From a virus, in IMG/VR virus record IMGVR_UViG_3300045454_000013, positions 1 through 55,517 of that record: a stretch of DNA of 55,517 nucleotides. One strand, 5' to 3'. The first letter of the stretch is position 1. Each line of letters starts with the position of its first letter. Under the pieces are notes generated by a model, which was given only the letters and a program-made list of their open reading frames with translations, made no database searches and had not been told where the DNA came from. The position numbers were made by a program, and so were the translations under genes. Positions 17,791-26,663 of the stretch are shown in pieces.

Positions 17791-18493
17791 TGCGTCCTCC
17801 TTGGTTGCCCGCGGCGTGCGGGATTCGAATGGTGATGGGTGGGGGAACGCGCGTGTGAGCGCGCGGTGGGCGCCGAAGTAGAAACCGGCGTCGCTCGTGG
17901 ACATGAAAGGGCCGGGCGGGAGCGTCTTCGCTCTGTCGGCGAGCTTCAGGTCGGTGTGTGGAGTGGACGGCAGGCCGGCGAGGTTGCCGTAGAGCGTGCG
18001 CCACTGTGGCGGGTTATCTTCGGCGTATTCGCCGAGATCGTTCAGGATGCTCCGCATGGTGGCGGTGTGCACCGGGAACGGGATGTGCAGCTCGAACGAG
18101 AGCGGATCAGTGACATCGGCGCCGCGTAGCCACGCTGCGGTGCGATCGAGCGATGTCCGCCACCATGAGTGGTCGACCGCTGCGATGTGGTCGGCGAGCG
18201 GGCCGCGGTGATGCAGGCCGATCGTGGTGAGCGGGGAGAGGACAAAGAAGTCGTCGTTCATGATGACGATCTCGTCCGGTTTCCGGGTCGTTCACGGCGA
18301 GCCGGATGTTGTCGAGGACGTTCCGGGGTTTCGTGCTGTGCCGGTTCCCGGGGATGCGCCGTGCACCTGTCACCCATCCCGGCGCGTCCCCCACGATTGT
18401 GAGTGACGACACCGGAAGGTTCGCTGTCACCGACCGGAGCGAGAACCGCAGTTCTTCGTTCTGGCCGGGACGGACGATGTAGACGAGGTGCAC
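17791..18493 (-). pseudogene. Stealth-like glycosyltransferase split by a frameshift
   Basis: The first frame starts at GTG 18493 (VHLVYIVRPGQNEELRFSLR) and covers ~70 residues. The family's next block, DEIVIMNDDFFVLSP with its MNDD metal motif, continues in the +1 frame from about 18287. That frame holds the rest of the enzyme (RGPLADHIAAVDHSW, LHIPFPVHTATM, TLYGNLAGL, GPFMSTSDAGF) and reads into the head gene downstream with no stop. Such glycosyltransferases sit in the head operon of several actinophages and probably modify virion proteins. The shift lies near ccggaaaccgg (about 18280-18290). It could be decay, programmed +1 shifting or a read error. Confidence 0.7.
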
Positions 18494-18515
18494 GGGCGCA
18501 TCCCCGGGGCTCGGG

Positions 18516-19433
18516 TCAGGAGCCGGCCGCGTCGGCGCCCTTGATGAGCACGGCGCGTGCCGCGTCGAGCGTCTTCACGCCGTACAGGACGTCGAGCGAA
18601 ACGACATCCTTCTTCTTGGTGATGTCGTAGTCGAAGACCACGCGGATGCCGAAGCCCTTGTAGCTCATGATCGCCGCGTTCTGGGCTCCCTGCGGGAGCT
18701 CGAGCTGGCGGGTCACGAGGGCGACGGCGGTGCGGTGGAACGCGACCGACACCTCGGTCGTCGGGTCGCCCGGGTCGGGGGAGACGGCGGGCTGGCCGAT
18801 GTTCTGCGACATGTACGCGTCGAAGCCCCACAGGTTCGCGCCGATGGAGCCCTGACGCAGACCGGCGGTCGTGCCCGACTGGTCAGCGCGCTTGAGAAGG
18901 TCGTTCTCAAGCCACTTGCCGCGGGTGCGGGGGCCGACGATGACGCGGCGGTCGACGGCGGGGACGTTGTTCACGTCCAGCTCGACGCCCGCGGCGATCA
19001 GCGACTCCGGGTCGGACCAGAGCGCACCGCTGACGGTGCCGACCTCGGTCGTGATGTCGTCGCGGAACGACAGGACGTCGCGGTCGATCTTCTGCGAGAT
19101 CGCCTCCATCGCCGGGTTCAGCAGCTGAGCGGCGAAGTCGCTGATCTTCAGCGCCAGATCCTTCGACGTGACCTGGAACGACACGTCCGCGTGGTGGTTC
19201 AGCACCACGGACACGCCCGTCTCGGTCGCGTTCTGGATGGTGATGCCGTCCGCCTCCACGAACTCCTCCGCTTCGAACACGGCGGGCTTGCGGATCGTGA
19301 CGGTATCGCCGACCGCGCCGACGAACTCGGTGTCGTAGTCGCGGTAGACGAGCTGCGCGGCGACCGTGTTCTCGTACAGGGTCGCGAGCGCGGCCTCTGC
19401 GATGATGCTCGGGGTGAGCAGGGTGTTGGCCAT
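18516..19433 (-). CDS. Major capsid protein (P22 coat-like)
   Basis: 305 residues beginning MANTLLTPSIIAEAALATLY. The pattern YRDYDTEFVGAVGDTVTIRKP, an N-terminal antiparallel region, a helix LKISDFAAQLLNPAMEAISQ and the C-terminal ITKKKDVVSLDVLYGVK fit the P22-type coat family. It follows the scaffold gene by 27 bp and has the best ribosome-binding site of the head module (AGGAGAAAGGGCCACC). Confidence 0.92.
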   Translation of the reverse strand: MANTLLTPSIIAEAALATLYENTVAAQLVYRDYDTEFVGAVGDTVTIRKPAVFEAEEFVEADGITIQNATETGVSVVLNHHADVSFQVTSKDLALKISDFAAQLLNPAMEAISQKIDRDVLSFRDDITTEVGTVSGALWSDPESLIAAGVELDVNNVPAVDRRVIVGPRTRGKWLENDLLKRADQSGTTAGLRQGSIGANLWGFDAYMSQNIGQPAVSPDPGDPTTEVSVAFHRTAVALVTRQLELPQGAQNAAIMSYKGFGIRVVFDYDITKKKDVVSLDVLYGVKTLDAARAVLIKGADAAGS

Positions 19434-19460
19434 GGTGGCCCTTTCTCCTCGGGTGAGGGG

Positions 19461-20201
19461 TTAGTCCGCGAGTCCGCGTTCCTTCCGGTAAGCGGCGCGG
19501 AATGCTGCGATGCCCTCCGGGGCAGGATCGCCGCCGGAGGGTGCGGGGTCGCCGTTGCTCGACTGGGGGGCCACCTGGACCTTCCGGTAACGGCTGTTCG
19601 ACTCGACCGTCGACTTCACGAGCGCCTCCACCTGGGTGGCGTAGTCGTCGGCGGCCGGATCGAGGGCCTTGAGCTTCTCGGTGAAGCTCGAGGAGTCGGC
19701 GAGAGCGTCGGCATCGGCGCCGTGCTTCTCGGAGTACTTGAGGACCGCGTTCTCGACCTGGAGTGCGAGGACGCGGGCGTCGGCTGCGGAGATCTTCGTG
19801 TCCCGCTCCTGAAGTGCGGCCTGGAGGCCTTCGACGGTGGGGGCTTCGTCGTCCTTCACGATGCCGAGCTGCTTCCCGAACTCGCGGTAGGCCTCTTCGC
19901 GGGCGCGCTGTGTCGCGGCGGCTTCGGCGTCCTTGACTGCCTGATCCTTCTTCGCGCGTTCGGCTTCGAGGTCTGCCTTCTGCGCCTGGATCTTCCTCCA
20001 CGCGCGTTCGGCGTCGAAGTCCTCTGCGGTCCACGGCGGCTTCGGGTCGCTCGGGTCGGCCGCGGGCGCCGGGGGTGCTGGCGTCGGGGTGGGCTCGGGC
20101 GCCGGGGGTGCGGGAGGCGCCGGAGGTGCGGGTTCGCCGCCGCCAGCAGGGGCCGGGTCGCTGTTCAGCATGAGGAACGGCGGGAGCGTGCGAGTGAACA
20201 T
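19461..20201 (-). CDS. Scaffolding protein
   Basis: 246 residues from ATG 20201 with GGAAGGAGACACCCCC upstream. A Pro/Ala-rich N-terminal segment is followed by a long charged coiled coil (~60-180: RKIQAQKADLEAERAKKD) and a short basic C-terminus (IAAFRAAYRKERGLAD) that would contact the coat protein. This is the usual scaffold architecture and position. Confidence 0.88.
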   Translation of the reverse strand: MFTRTLPPFLMLNSDPAPAGGGEPAPPAPPAPPAPEPTPTPAPPAPAADPSDPKPPWTAEDFDAERAWRKIQAQKADLEAERAKKDQAVKDAEAAATQRAREEAYREFGKQLGIVKDDEAPTVEGLQAALQERDTKISAADARVLALQVENAVLKYSEKHGADADALADSSSFTEKLKALDPAADDYATQVEALVKSTVESNSRYRKVQVAPQSSNGDPAPSGGDPAPEGIAAFRAAYRKERGLAD

Positions 20202-20301
20202 GGGGGTGTCTCCTTCCCGGCCGCCTGGGCCGGATCGGGGTTGAACCCGCACCACCTCGGCGCGGGAGTCGAATGTCGGAGACTCCGCCTAGAATGAGGA
20301 C

Positions 20302-20338
20302 GGCCCCGGGGAGCGCTGGAACGCTCAACCGCGGGGCC
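20302..20338. other. Nested hairpin between scaffold and HNH genes
   Basis: GGCCCCG (20302-20308) pairs with CGGGGCC (20332-20338), enclosing GAGCG (20311-20315) with CGCTC (20322-20326). It lies between the leftward scaffold gene and the rightward HNH gene. No U-tract follows on either strand. It could be an RNA structure in the scaffold leader or a remnant of the HNH insertion. Confidence 0.45.
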
Positions 20339-20374
20339 TGACCCTGAATCGACTGGAATCGATTGGAGGGCTCC

Positions 20375-20933
20375 GTGGAGTCTACCGAGCAATGGTTACC
20401 CGTTCCCGGCTGGGAAGGGGCTATACGAAGTAAGCGACCTCGGGCGCGTGCGGTCCCTGGATCGCGTTGTGATGCGGTCGAACGGTCGGCCTCACCCGTG
20501 GCGCGGTCGGATCATTCGACCGCATCCGCACCCGCTCGGGCACATGCTGGTGAGGCTGTCGCACCAGGGACGTGTTCGTACGCTGAAAGTGCATCGTCTG
20601 GTGCTGTCTGCGTTCGTTGGCCCTTGCCCTCCTGGAATGGAGGGATGCCACGGTGACGGTGATCCGGCGAACAACCGCCTGAGCAACCTCCGGTGGGACA
20701 CGCACAGCGGCAACGTCCAGGACTCGCTTGCGCACAGAACGCATTCGGAGATCATCAAGGCGCTGTGCCCGCGGGGCCACAGCTTGCAGGTGCCGAATTT
20801 GGTGGCCTCAGGCCTCCGGAAAGGGATTCGGGACTGTCTGGCCTGCGCTCGGGCGAGGGCGTGGACGCACAAACGAGGCCTACCATTCGACCCCGCTCTC
20901 GCGGACGAGAAGTACCGTCAGATCATGGCGTGA
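20375..20933 (+). pseudogene. NUMOD4/HNH homing endonuclease, frameshifted
   Basis: GTG at 20375, preceded by GGAGGG, starts VESTEQWLPVPGWEG. The frame then breaks at GGGG (20417-20420): one G fewer would give GWEGLYEVSDLGRVRSLDRV, the classic NUMOD4 motif, and restore the frame to 20933. The downstream frame carries the HNH core (VHRLVLSAFVGPCPPGMEGC, DPANNRLSNLRWDTHSGN) and a CxxC pair. It sits on the opposite strand inside the head operon and overlaps the MuF gene 3' end by 11 bp, typical of a free-standing homing gene. Confidence 0.82.
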
Positions 20934-22089
20934 CGCGCTCCCCGTCCGACCATCGAATTTGTGCGCGCTCGTATCGGCGGCGTTGGCCTGTCGCGGCGAC
21001 GTGCTCGCGGGTCTCGGCCTGAATCGTCAGGATCCGGGCTTGCTCGCGTTGCGCTTTCGGGCGGTCGCCGGCGGCCGCGGCGATCGCGAGCTTCCGTTTC
21101 GCGTCCCGTTCCCGGACCTCGAGTTCCCGGAGCCGGTCTCGGGCATGGTGCGCGGCTTTGTCGTACCCTGACGCGGCGACAGGGACACTCATCCCGGCGA
21201 GGTGCTCGACCGGTATACACGTGCAGTTCGGATGATTGGCGCCGGATGCCCGCCAGTCTTCGATCGTGCCAGCGACCGTGACCTCGATGAGGCGGTCTTC
21301 GAAAGCGTGCGGGACGAGGCGGGGCCCGGCGGTGCCGGTGGTGGAGAGGATCTTCCCGAACCACGGTGCGCAGTGGTCACACGCGTTGTTGCCGCCGAGG
21401 ATCGAGAACAGGTCGATGCCGAGCTGCCCGGCGCGCCACAGTTTCGCGTCGGTGTACGCGCGAGAGACCGCTGTGCGGGTTGCCATCTCCGTGTACGTGC
21501 CGATGCGCCAGTTGCGGCCCGCGATGTCGGTGAAGCCGGTGACGCCGCGCTCAAGGAACTGCTGCAGTGCGGCGCGGCGCGCGAGCGATGTCGGCGTGCC
21601 GAGCATGACCTGGGGGACGTTTCCGGCGATGACTTCCTGGTAGACGTCGCCGCCGATGAGGTACTGGCCCATTGCGTCACGCGGGTAGCGCAAGATTCGC
21701 GCCTTGACGTCTTCGAAAGCGTTCCCGAGGTCGAATGCGACCAGACTCGCTGCGAGGACGTGCTGATCGGCGAGCGGTGTGATCTGCGGGATTCGGGGCA
21801 GCTGGTCGACAGCCACCGCTGCGGTTCCTTCTCTGATCGCGCGGGCGACGATCCGCTCGGCCCACTCGCGAGTGATCCCCGCGGTGAGCTGCGTCGCCGT
21901 GCGCTCGAGCGCCCGGACGATGTCGACTTGCGCGGCGAGCTCGGGGCGCTCTGGAAGGTCAGCGAGTATCCGCTTCGCGATGTCGGCGAGCAGGCGTGTC
22001 TCCGCGTCCTGGAACGTGAGCGACACCTGTGAAGCGATCCGGTACACGAGGGCCTGGAAGTCGTCGTGCTCCGGGACGAAGCCGGCCAC
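20923..22089 (-). CDS. MuF-like minor capsid protein
   Basis: 388 residues from GTG 22089, 3 bp after the portal stop. The helical N-terminus leads to the phage minor capsid protein 2 core: MATRTAVSRAYTDAKLWRAG, ACDHCAPWFGKIL and HPNCTCIPV, with paired cysteines likely binding metal. The C-terminal ~90 residues are a charged helix. It is a minor head protein packaged with the portal. Confidence 0.88.
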   Translation of the reverse strand: MAGFVPEHDDFQALVYRIASQVSLTFQDAETRLLADIAKRILADLPERPELAAQVDIVRALERTATQLTAGITREWAERIVARAIREGTAAVAVDQLPRIPQITPLADQHVLAASLVAFDLGNAFEDVKARILRYPRDAMGQYLIGGDVYQEVIAGNVPQVMLGTPTSLARRAALQQFLERGVTGFTDIAGRNWRIGTYTEMATRTAVSRAYTDAKLWRAGQLGIDLFSILGGNNACDHCAPWFGKILSTTGTAGPRLVPHAFEDRLIEVTVAGTIEDWRASGANHPNCTCIPVEHLAGMSVPVAASGYDKAAHHARDRLRELEVRERDAKRKLAIAAAAGDRPKAQREQARILTIQAETREHVAATGQRRRYERAQIRWSDGERVTP

Positions 22090-22092
22090 GGA

Positions 22093-23745
22093 TCAGTCCT
22101 CCGGGGGTGTTTCGCCGGCGGCTTCCGCTTCGATCCGGGCACGCATCCGCGCGATGTCGTCCGGGGTCGGTTCCGTTCCTGGCAGTCCCGTGACCTTCGT
22201 CGGGTCGGCGGCGGTGCCGATGCCCTGCTCCTTGTAGATCCGCGCGACCTCATCGTTGACCGTGTCGCCGTCCCACTCGGGGTGGTGCATACGGACACCG
22301 GTCTCGACCGACAGCAGGTTCGCGGCGCGCATCGCCGCCGTGGTTCGTGCCATCTTCTCCTGGTCGACCTGCGACTCGGCGGGGAACCGGAACTCGGGTT
22401 CCTCCTCCAGACTCTTTCCGCCGTACACTGCGGCGTCGAGCTGCATCCACGTCAGCAGGAACGGGGTGATCGTCTTCCAGTAGTTGATCTTCTTGTCGCG
22501 GGTCCGCTCAGAAAGGCGCTCGTCTGCGTGTACCTCTGTCGCGGTTCGCAGACCTTCGCCCTCGCCGCCGGCGGACGCGGGAGTCCAGCCAGCGGAGCGC
22601 ATAGCCTGATCGCGGAGCTCCTGCACGGTCTGCGAGTGCTGCTCCGTGCGGATCTCGAACTGATGCGCGTGGAATCCGAACGGTTCACCATTGGGGCCAG
22701 TGAGGGTGTTCATGCCCTCGTACACTTCACGGTCGTAGTCGAACATGGCACCCTGCCCGAGCCCACCGGACTGGAGGTACTGCTTCGCGACGACGATGCG
22801 GGCCTTCGCGATGCGAATGTCACGCATCCACGACGACCACACCTCATCGATCGCGTCGAACAGCTGCACGATGTCGGCGAAGTCGGACTGGCCCAGACGA
22901 GCGAGCGCCGGCTTCTTCCGGAACTGCTTGTTCGGCCGCATGTTCGGGATGTATGTCGCCGTGAGCCCCTGCACGCCGGTGGGCATGGCGGAGTTCTCGT
23001 CGAGGATCCCGGGAGCGGCCAGCCAGGCCGTGTCGGGATGCTCGCTGACCGGCAGTCGGGTTCCGAGACGGTCCTCGGTTCCTTGGAACAGGCCGTGCTC
23101 AATGCGGCCTCGTTCGTGGAGTTCGAGGTGCCGCCATACGAAAGCGTCGTCGTTGACGTTCCGCAGCTGCGTCCAGAAGATAACCGACTCAAGGTCGCCG
23201 AATCGGAACGTCGGAATCGCGGCGTCCGCGTGAACGATCTCCGCGCGAGGTGCGCGCAGGTACTCCCGTGACCACACGAGGCGGAGGTAGACGCCGCCAA
23301 GCGCGGCCGCGACCTCTCCCGCTTCGAGCAGCGTGGAGTGGAACCGGGGAGTGTTGATGACCTTCTCGACACGGTCCTGCAGCCGGTTCCGTTCGGTGGT
23401 GGCTGAGTCTGATTCGGAGTCGGCGCCGCCCCGGTCGCCGGGGACCACGACGCGGGGTGCTTCACCGAACAGGTAGTCAGCCGACAGGGTCGCAATGTCC
23501 GCGGCGAGCGGGATGTGGAGGCGGGTGCGCGCCTCACCGGCTGCGGGCGGGCGCCCCAACCACGCGCGAGTGCCCCAGCCGACGAGCCCACCGTTGTACT
23601 GCGCACGGTGAGTGATCGGCTGGTTCATGTACCGGGCCTGCAACTCCTCGACATGGCCCTTGTACCAGGAGTCGTACTCCTCGACCTGCTCGAAGTAGGG
23701 GTCGAATTCCTTCGGGGGCCACGGGACGTTACCGGGAAGCGGCAT
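22093..23745 (-). CDS. Portal protein
   Basis: 550 residues. SPP1-type portal features: PLAADIATLSADYLFGEAP, a long central region with FDAIDEVWSSWMRDIRIAKARIVV, then a helical wing-clip/stem region including LRTATEVHADERLSERTRDK. The length and the position between a glycosyltransferase and the MuF gene are typical. It overlaps the upstream glycosyltransferase by 17 bp. Confidence 0.93.
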   Translation of the reverse strand: MPLPGNVPWPPKEFDPYFEQVEEYDSWYKGHVEELQARYMNQPITHRAQYNGGLVGWGTRAWLGRPPAAGEARTRLHIPLAADIATLSADYLFGEAPRVVVPGDRGGADSESDSATTERNRLQDRVEKVINTPRFHSTLLEAGEVAAALGGVYLRLVWSREYLRAPRAEIVHADAAIPTFRFGDLESVIFWTQLRNVNDDAFVWRHLELHERGRIEHGLFQGTEDRLGTRLPVSEHPDTAWLAAPGILDENSAMPTGVQGLTATYIPNMRPNKQFRKKPALARLGQSDFADIVQLFDAIDEVWSSWMRDIRIAKARIVVAKQYLQSGGLGQGAMFDYDREVYEGMNTLTGPNGEPFGFHAHQFEIRTEQHSQTVQELRDQAMRSAGWTPASAGGEGEGLRTATEVHADERLSERTRDKKINYWKTITPFLLTWMQLDAAVYGGKSLEEEPEFRFPAESQVDQEKMARTTAAMRAANLLSVETGVRMHHPEWDGDTVNDEVARIYKEQGIGTAADPTKVTGLPGTEPTPDDIARMRARIEAEAAGETPPED

Positions 23746-24421
23746 GGTGGCTCCCTTCTCGAGCTGCGAGGTAAGCGCGGATGCGTTTCGGTGTCCGGCG
23801 GGCCTGGTATTCGCGCAGCAGGGCGTGATTCGCCTGCTGCTGCGCGTAGTAGGGGTCGCCGGGTGTGGCGTGCGCGCGGCCAGGGTGGCGGAGCATGATC
23901 ATCCGGCCAGGGACGCGAGTCTCGGCAGCGCCGAGCACGGTCATGACGTGGACGAATGCGCGGTCCTCGTGGCCCCAACCGCGGAATCGTTCGTCGTAGC
24001 CACCGACCATGTCGAACAGGTCGCGGCGGATCGCGCGGGGCCCGCCGAAGGGTGCCGGGTCGTCACGGTCGGGGTGCCGGCGGCCGGCGAGGACCGCTTC
24101 CGTTTCCCATGTGCTGAGCCTTGTGACCTTGTCGAAGCACTTCACGTACGGGGCGCCGGCCGCGGCGGCTCGCACAGCGTTGTGCACGCTCGGCGCGTGT
24201 TCGATAAGGAAGTCGGCGCCCCACTGCAGCGCTACATCCCAGTTCCCGGCGGCAGCGGCGGCACGGTTCCATGCTTGCGCGATCGAGAACGTCGGTCCGG
24301 TCGAGTCGGCTTCGATGATCGGGTAGCCGAGGCGCTCGAGTCGTGGGCGGACGTGGGCGTAGAGGCTGGCCCGCGGGCCGTGGTCGGTGCGCCACGGGAC
24401 GAGGATCACGACGCGGGTCAA
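23729..24421 (-). CDS. GT-A glycosyltransferase (galactosyltransferase C-domain type)
   Basis: 230 residues. Opening TRVVILVPWRTDHGPRA; Rossmann-like strand WDVALQWGADFLIE; and the acceptor-binding block GGPRAIRRDLFDMVGGYDERF followed by GWGHEDRAF, characteristic of the Glyco_transf_7C/GT2 family. It is encoded directly ahead of portal, so a virion protein is the likely target. With the split enzyme at 17791-18493 it makes two glycosyltransferases in one head operon. Confidence 0.87.
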   Translation of the reverse strand: MTRVVILVPWRTDHGPRASLYAHVRPRLERLGYPIIEADSTGPTFSIAQAWNRAAAAAGNWDVALQWGADFLIEHAPSVHNAVRAAAAGAPYVKCFDKVTRLSTWETEAVLAGRRHPDRDDPAPFGGPRAIRRDLFDMVGGYDERFRGWGHEDRAFVHVMTVLGAAETRVPGRMIMLRHPGRAHATPGDPYYAQQQANHALLREYQARRTPKRIRAYLAAREGSHHAASR

Positions 24422-24534
24422 TGGTCCTGCCAGTCATCTACGGGGTACTGATGAATCCGGGCGCATGCGTCTGCTGCTGGCTGAGTCGCGTGTGTGCGGC
24501 CGCAGTGCTCGCACAGCTCGGAGTAGTCGCTCAC
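24418..24534 (-). CDS. Small zinc-ribbon-like protein
   Basis: 38 residues from GTG 24534 with GGAGGTGCC upstream. Contains CEHCGRTHATQPAADACARIH, so Cys and His could bind a metal. It overlaps the glycosyltransferase start by 4 bp. Function unknown. Confidence 0.6.
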   Translation of the reverse strand: MSDYSELCEHCGRTHATQPAADACARIHQYPVDDWQDH

Positions 24535-24561
24535 GGCACCTCCACGGGATCGCTGGGGTTG

Positions 24562-24599
24562 CTGTGAGGCGGGCCGCCGTAGCGGTGCCCGCCTCACAG
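24562..24599. terminator. Strong hairpin, possible terminator or processing site
   Basis: CTGTGAGGCGGGC (24562-24574) pairs perfectly with GCCCGCCTCACAG (24587-24599), and the 12-nt loop can pair further. It lies in the 133-bp gap 24535-24667 of the late operon. No U-rich tail follows on the leftward strand, so attenuation or RNA processing is as likely as full termination. Confidence 0.5.
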
Positions 24600-24667
24600 G
24601 CGCTCGTTTTCGTCTTCTCGGGTGAACGCGACCCTCACAACGGGGAGGAGGCTTCCCCTGGACGTTC

Positions 24668-24874
24668 TCAGTGCTCGATGGGCATGCTCGGGCCGACATA
24701 GTCGGGCTCCGAGAACTCGCGGCCATCGAGAGCATGGTGTGTCATGACCCAGCCGTACGAGCCGTCCTCACGCGGGACGGCTTCGAGCGATGGGCCGCAG
24801 AGGCATCCGTCGCCTTCGGTGTCGTGCTCGATCAGGTCACCGATCGGTGAGACGTGGACCGTGCCGTCGCTCAT
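24668..24874 (-). CDS. Small acidic protein, unknown
   Basis: 68 residues, MSDGTVHVSPIGDLIEHD to YVGPSMPIEH. Acidic, with a CLCGP motif and no recognised domain. Its start overlaps the preceding stop (ATGA). Confidence 0.6.
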   Translation of the reverse strand: MSDGTVHVSPIGDLIEHDTEGDGCLCGPSLEAVPREDGSYGWVMTHHALDGREFSEPDYVGPSMPIEH

Positions 24875-25110
24875 TCGTCGTCCTGTTCGAGCATGAGTCG
24901 GTGGCGGTGCACCAGCCCGAGACCGACATGGAACGGCTGACGGTCGGCGTACTCGGCGAGGTATCCAGTGCGCTCAGCGTCGAAGTCCTCTGTCGTCGCG
25001 TGTGAGGCGATCAGCGCGTACCCGGTGACGATCGTTCCCGGCTGTTCCGACTCGTCGGCAACGTGCGCGGCGATCGCAGCGTCAAGCGCCGCTTTCGTCT
25101 CGGCGCTCAC
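24871..25110 (-). CDS. Small protein, unknown
   Basis: 79 residues with an Ala-rich N-terminal helix and a C-terminal VHRHRLMLEQDDE. No domain recognised. Overlaps both neighbours by 4 bp, so it is translationally coupled within the operon. Confidence 0.6.
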   Translation of the reverse strand: MSAETKAALDAAIAAHVADESEQPGTIVTGYALIASHATTEDFDAERTGYLAEYADRQPFHVGLGLVHRHRLMLEQDDE

Positions 25111-25583
25111 GTCGCGGCCTTCTGCCGGCCGCCACGGCGGGGAACAGGAGGCTGCAGGCCGAGACTGCGCCGGTAGCGGGAGATAGTCGGCTGGGACGCG
25201 CCCAGGTCTCGGGCGATGCCGCTGTCAGACCATCCGGCAGCGTTGAGTTCCCGGATCCGGGACTCCACATACGCCGGTATGCCGCGGGAGTGTTTCCGGG
25301 GAGCTGGCTTGAGCGCCTTGTCCGCGAGCTGGGACAGCAGTACACCGATGGTGGTGCCGGCGTCGCGCGCGTGGGTTGCGAACGCGCGATATGTCGACGG
25401 GCGAAGGTCAACGCGGACCAGAACGCACGGGGAGTCCTGATCGTCAGCGGGCCGCGCGGATCCTTGCCGGTTGTAACAGGTGCCGCACAGAGTGTTCGTG
25501 GCGCGTGCGACCGTCCCCGGCGCGTCCTCTTTCCGCACGCCGAAGCCGCGCATGGCTCGCCCGCACTGTGTGCACGGCGTCAT
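25107..25583 (-). CDS. Zinc-ribbon and HTH protein
   Basis: 158 residues. A CTQC...CGTC zinc ribbon (~4-37) is followed by a segment reminiscent of ribbon-helix-helix proteins ([20 protein letters not shown]) and a C-terminal helix-turn-helix of resolvase/HTH_38 type ([20 protein letters not shown]). It probably binds DNA. It is coupled to the alpha-CTD fusion gene by a 4-bp overlap, so both may act on late transcription. Confidence 0.7.
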   Translation of the reverse strand: MTPCTQCGRAMRGFGVRKEDAPGTVARATNTLCGTCYNRQGSARPADDQDSPCVLVRVDLRPSTYRAFATHARDAGTTIGVLLSQLADKALKPAPRKHSRGIPAYVESRIRELNAAGWSDSGIARDLGASQPTISRYRRSLGLQPPVPRRGGRQKAAT

Positions 25584-26245
25584 GGTGTGCCTTCGTCGAG
25601 CCGGTCACGCATCGACACGGGGAAGTAGCGGCGCTGCTCACTGGTGTACGTCTGCGCTTCGATCACCGGCTCGACGAGCTCGTAGGTCTGCTCGAAGATG
25701 TCCGGCTTGCAGGGGTAGAACTCGCCGGCGACACCTCGGATGATCACGTCGCCCGCGTCCGCTCGGTGCGGGCCTTCGAAGGTGTCGATGACAAGGAAAC
25801 CGGGGGCGTCGTGCTCGTCCTTCGTGCGAAGCCGGTGAGGCTCGTCGGCGCCGACGTACCAGGCGGCGTGCGGCCACGACGACAGGATCCAGTTGATGAT
25901 CGGTGTCGCGCCCTCGGCCGTTCCGTCCCACTGGTACGCGGAGATCTCGACGGGCTTCTTCCGGAACCGCTGCGGGCCGCTCATGCTCGTGTCGGATTCG
26001 AAGGCGACGAATCCGGGCACCGTCTCCTTGAGAGACAGGCCGAGCGAGGCAAGCTTGTCGCGAAGCTCATCCAGGCACTTCATTCCCAGATAGGGGATGT
26101 TCACGAGCTGTGTTTCGGAAAGTGCAATCAGCTCCGCGACGGTGTTGATTCCATCGCGCTTGAGACAGTTGTACGTGCGGAACGAGAGACCGAGCTCCTC
26201 TATGAGGCCGTTGGATTCAGGCAGGGCGGTTTTCTCTTCGGTCAT
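25580..26245 (-). CDS. RNA polymerase alpha-CTD-like domain fused to a phage domain
   Basis: 221 residues. Residues ~14-75 are an RNA polymerase alpha C-terminal domain: [20 protein letters not shown] then [19 protein letters not shown]. Counterparts of the E. coli DNA-binding residues R265, N268, C269 and K298 are present (R23, N26, C27, K56); S299 is replaced by Cys. Residues ~92-205 form a separate phage domain ([32 protein letters not shown]). ATG at 26245 follows AAGGGAGCACACA. It may bind AT-rich DNA or sigma/activator partners and so redirect host polymerase. No N-terminal assembly domain is present, so it is not a functional alpha subunit. Confidence 0.85.
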   Translation of the reverse strand: MTEEKTALPESNGLIEELGLSFRTYNCLKRDGINTVAELIALSETQLVNIPYLGMKCLDELRDKLASLGLSLKETVPGFVAFESDTSMSGPQRFRKKPVEISAYQWDGTAEGATPIINWILSSWPHAAWYVGADEPHRLRTKDEHDAPGFLVIDTFEGPHRADAGDVIIRGVAGEFYPCKPDIFEQTYELVEPVIEAQTYTSEQRRYFPVSMRDRLDEGTP

Positions 26246-26285
26246 TGTGTGCTCCCTTGTTGAGGTGGAGGCTTTGACCCGCGGG

Positions 26286-26474
26286 CTACGTCGGTGTAGC
26301 GGCGGGAAGGATCGTGCCGTCAGCGATCGGCTGGGGGACGCCGACTTCGAGCAGGCCGGTCATGAACCGGGTAGCGCAGTGCCCGCAATACGTGAGGCGG
26401 CCGCCAGAGAACAGGACCACGGCGACAGCTGCGGTCACGGCCGGGCCGCACCGGTCACACGTCTCGACGGTCAC
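26286..26474 (-). CDS. Small Cys-rich protein
   Basis: 62 residues with CDRCG and CGHCATRF pairs, a likely zinc ribbon with a hydrophobic stretch between ([13 protein letters not shown]). GTG start within the preceding gene (20-bp overlap). Function unknown. The 40 bp before the next gene carry its ribosome-binding site. Confidence 0.55.
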   Translation of the reverse strand: MTVETCDRCGPAVTAAVAVVLFSGGRLTYCGHCATRFMTGLLEVGVPQPIADGTILPAATPT

Positions 26475-26661
26475 CGAGGATCACCTCAAGCTCGCGGCGC
26501 ATCGCAACGCGGACCCGGTATTCGCTGGCCAGCCACAGCACCATCAGAGCGGCGGCAGGGACAGCGAACCACAGGCCAGGGGCGACGATCGCGACAGCGA
26601 CCGTGACGGGCAGAGCACCAGCCGCCGTGAGCACAGTCGCCACAGCGGTCCGGCGGTTCAT
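26455..26661 (-). CDS. Small two-helix membrane protein
   Basis: 68 residues with hydrophobic segments at ~6-28 and ~30-46, and a positively charged ending ([18 protein letters not shown]). Coded 2 bp after the metallophosphoesterase stop. Role unknown; a lysis or superinfection-related membrane function cannot be decided. Confidence 0.62.
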   Translation of the reverse strand: MNRRTAVATVLTAAGALPVTVAVAIVAPGLWFAVPAAALMVLWLASEYRVRVAMRRELEVILGDRRDV

Positions 26662-26663
26662 GA

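Noticed and set aside
18735-20297. Long open frame of 520 codons on the plus strand
   Set aside because: Arg/Gly/Asp-biased shadow of the capsid and scaffold genes on the other strand; no ribosome-binding site and no domain.
18907-20328. 473-codon minus-strand frame
   Set aside because: Out-of-frame reading of the scaffold and capsid genes; extreme Arg/Pro content and no start signal.
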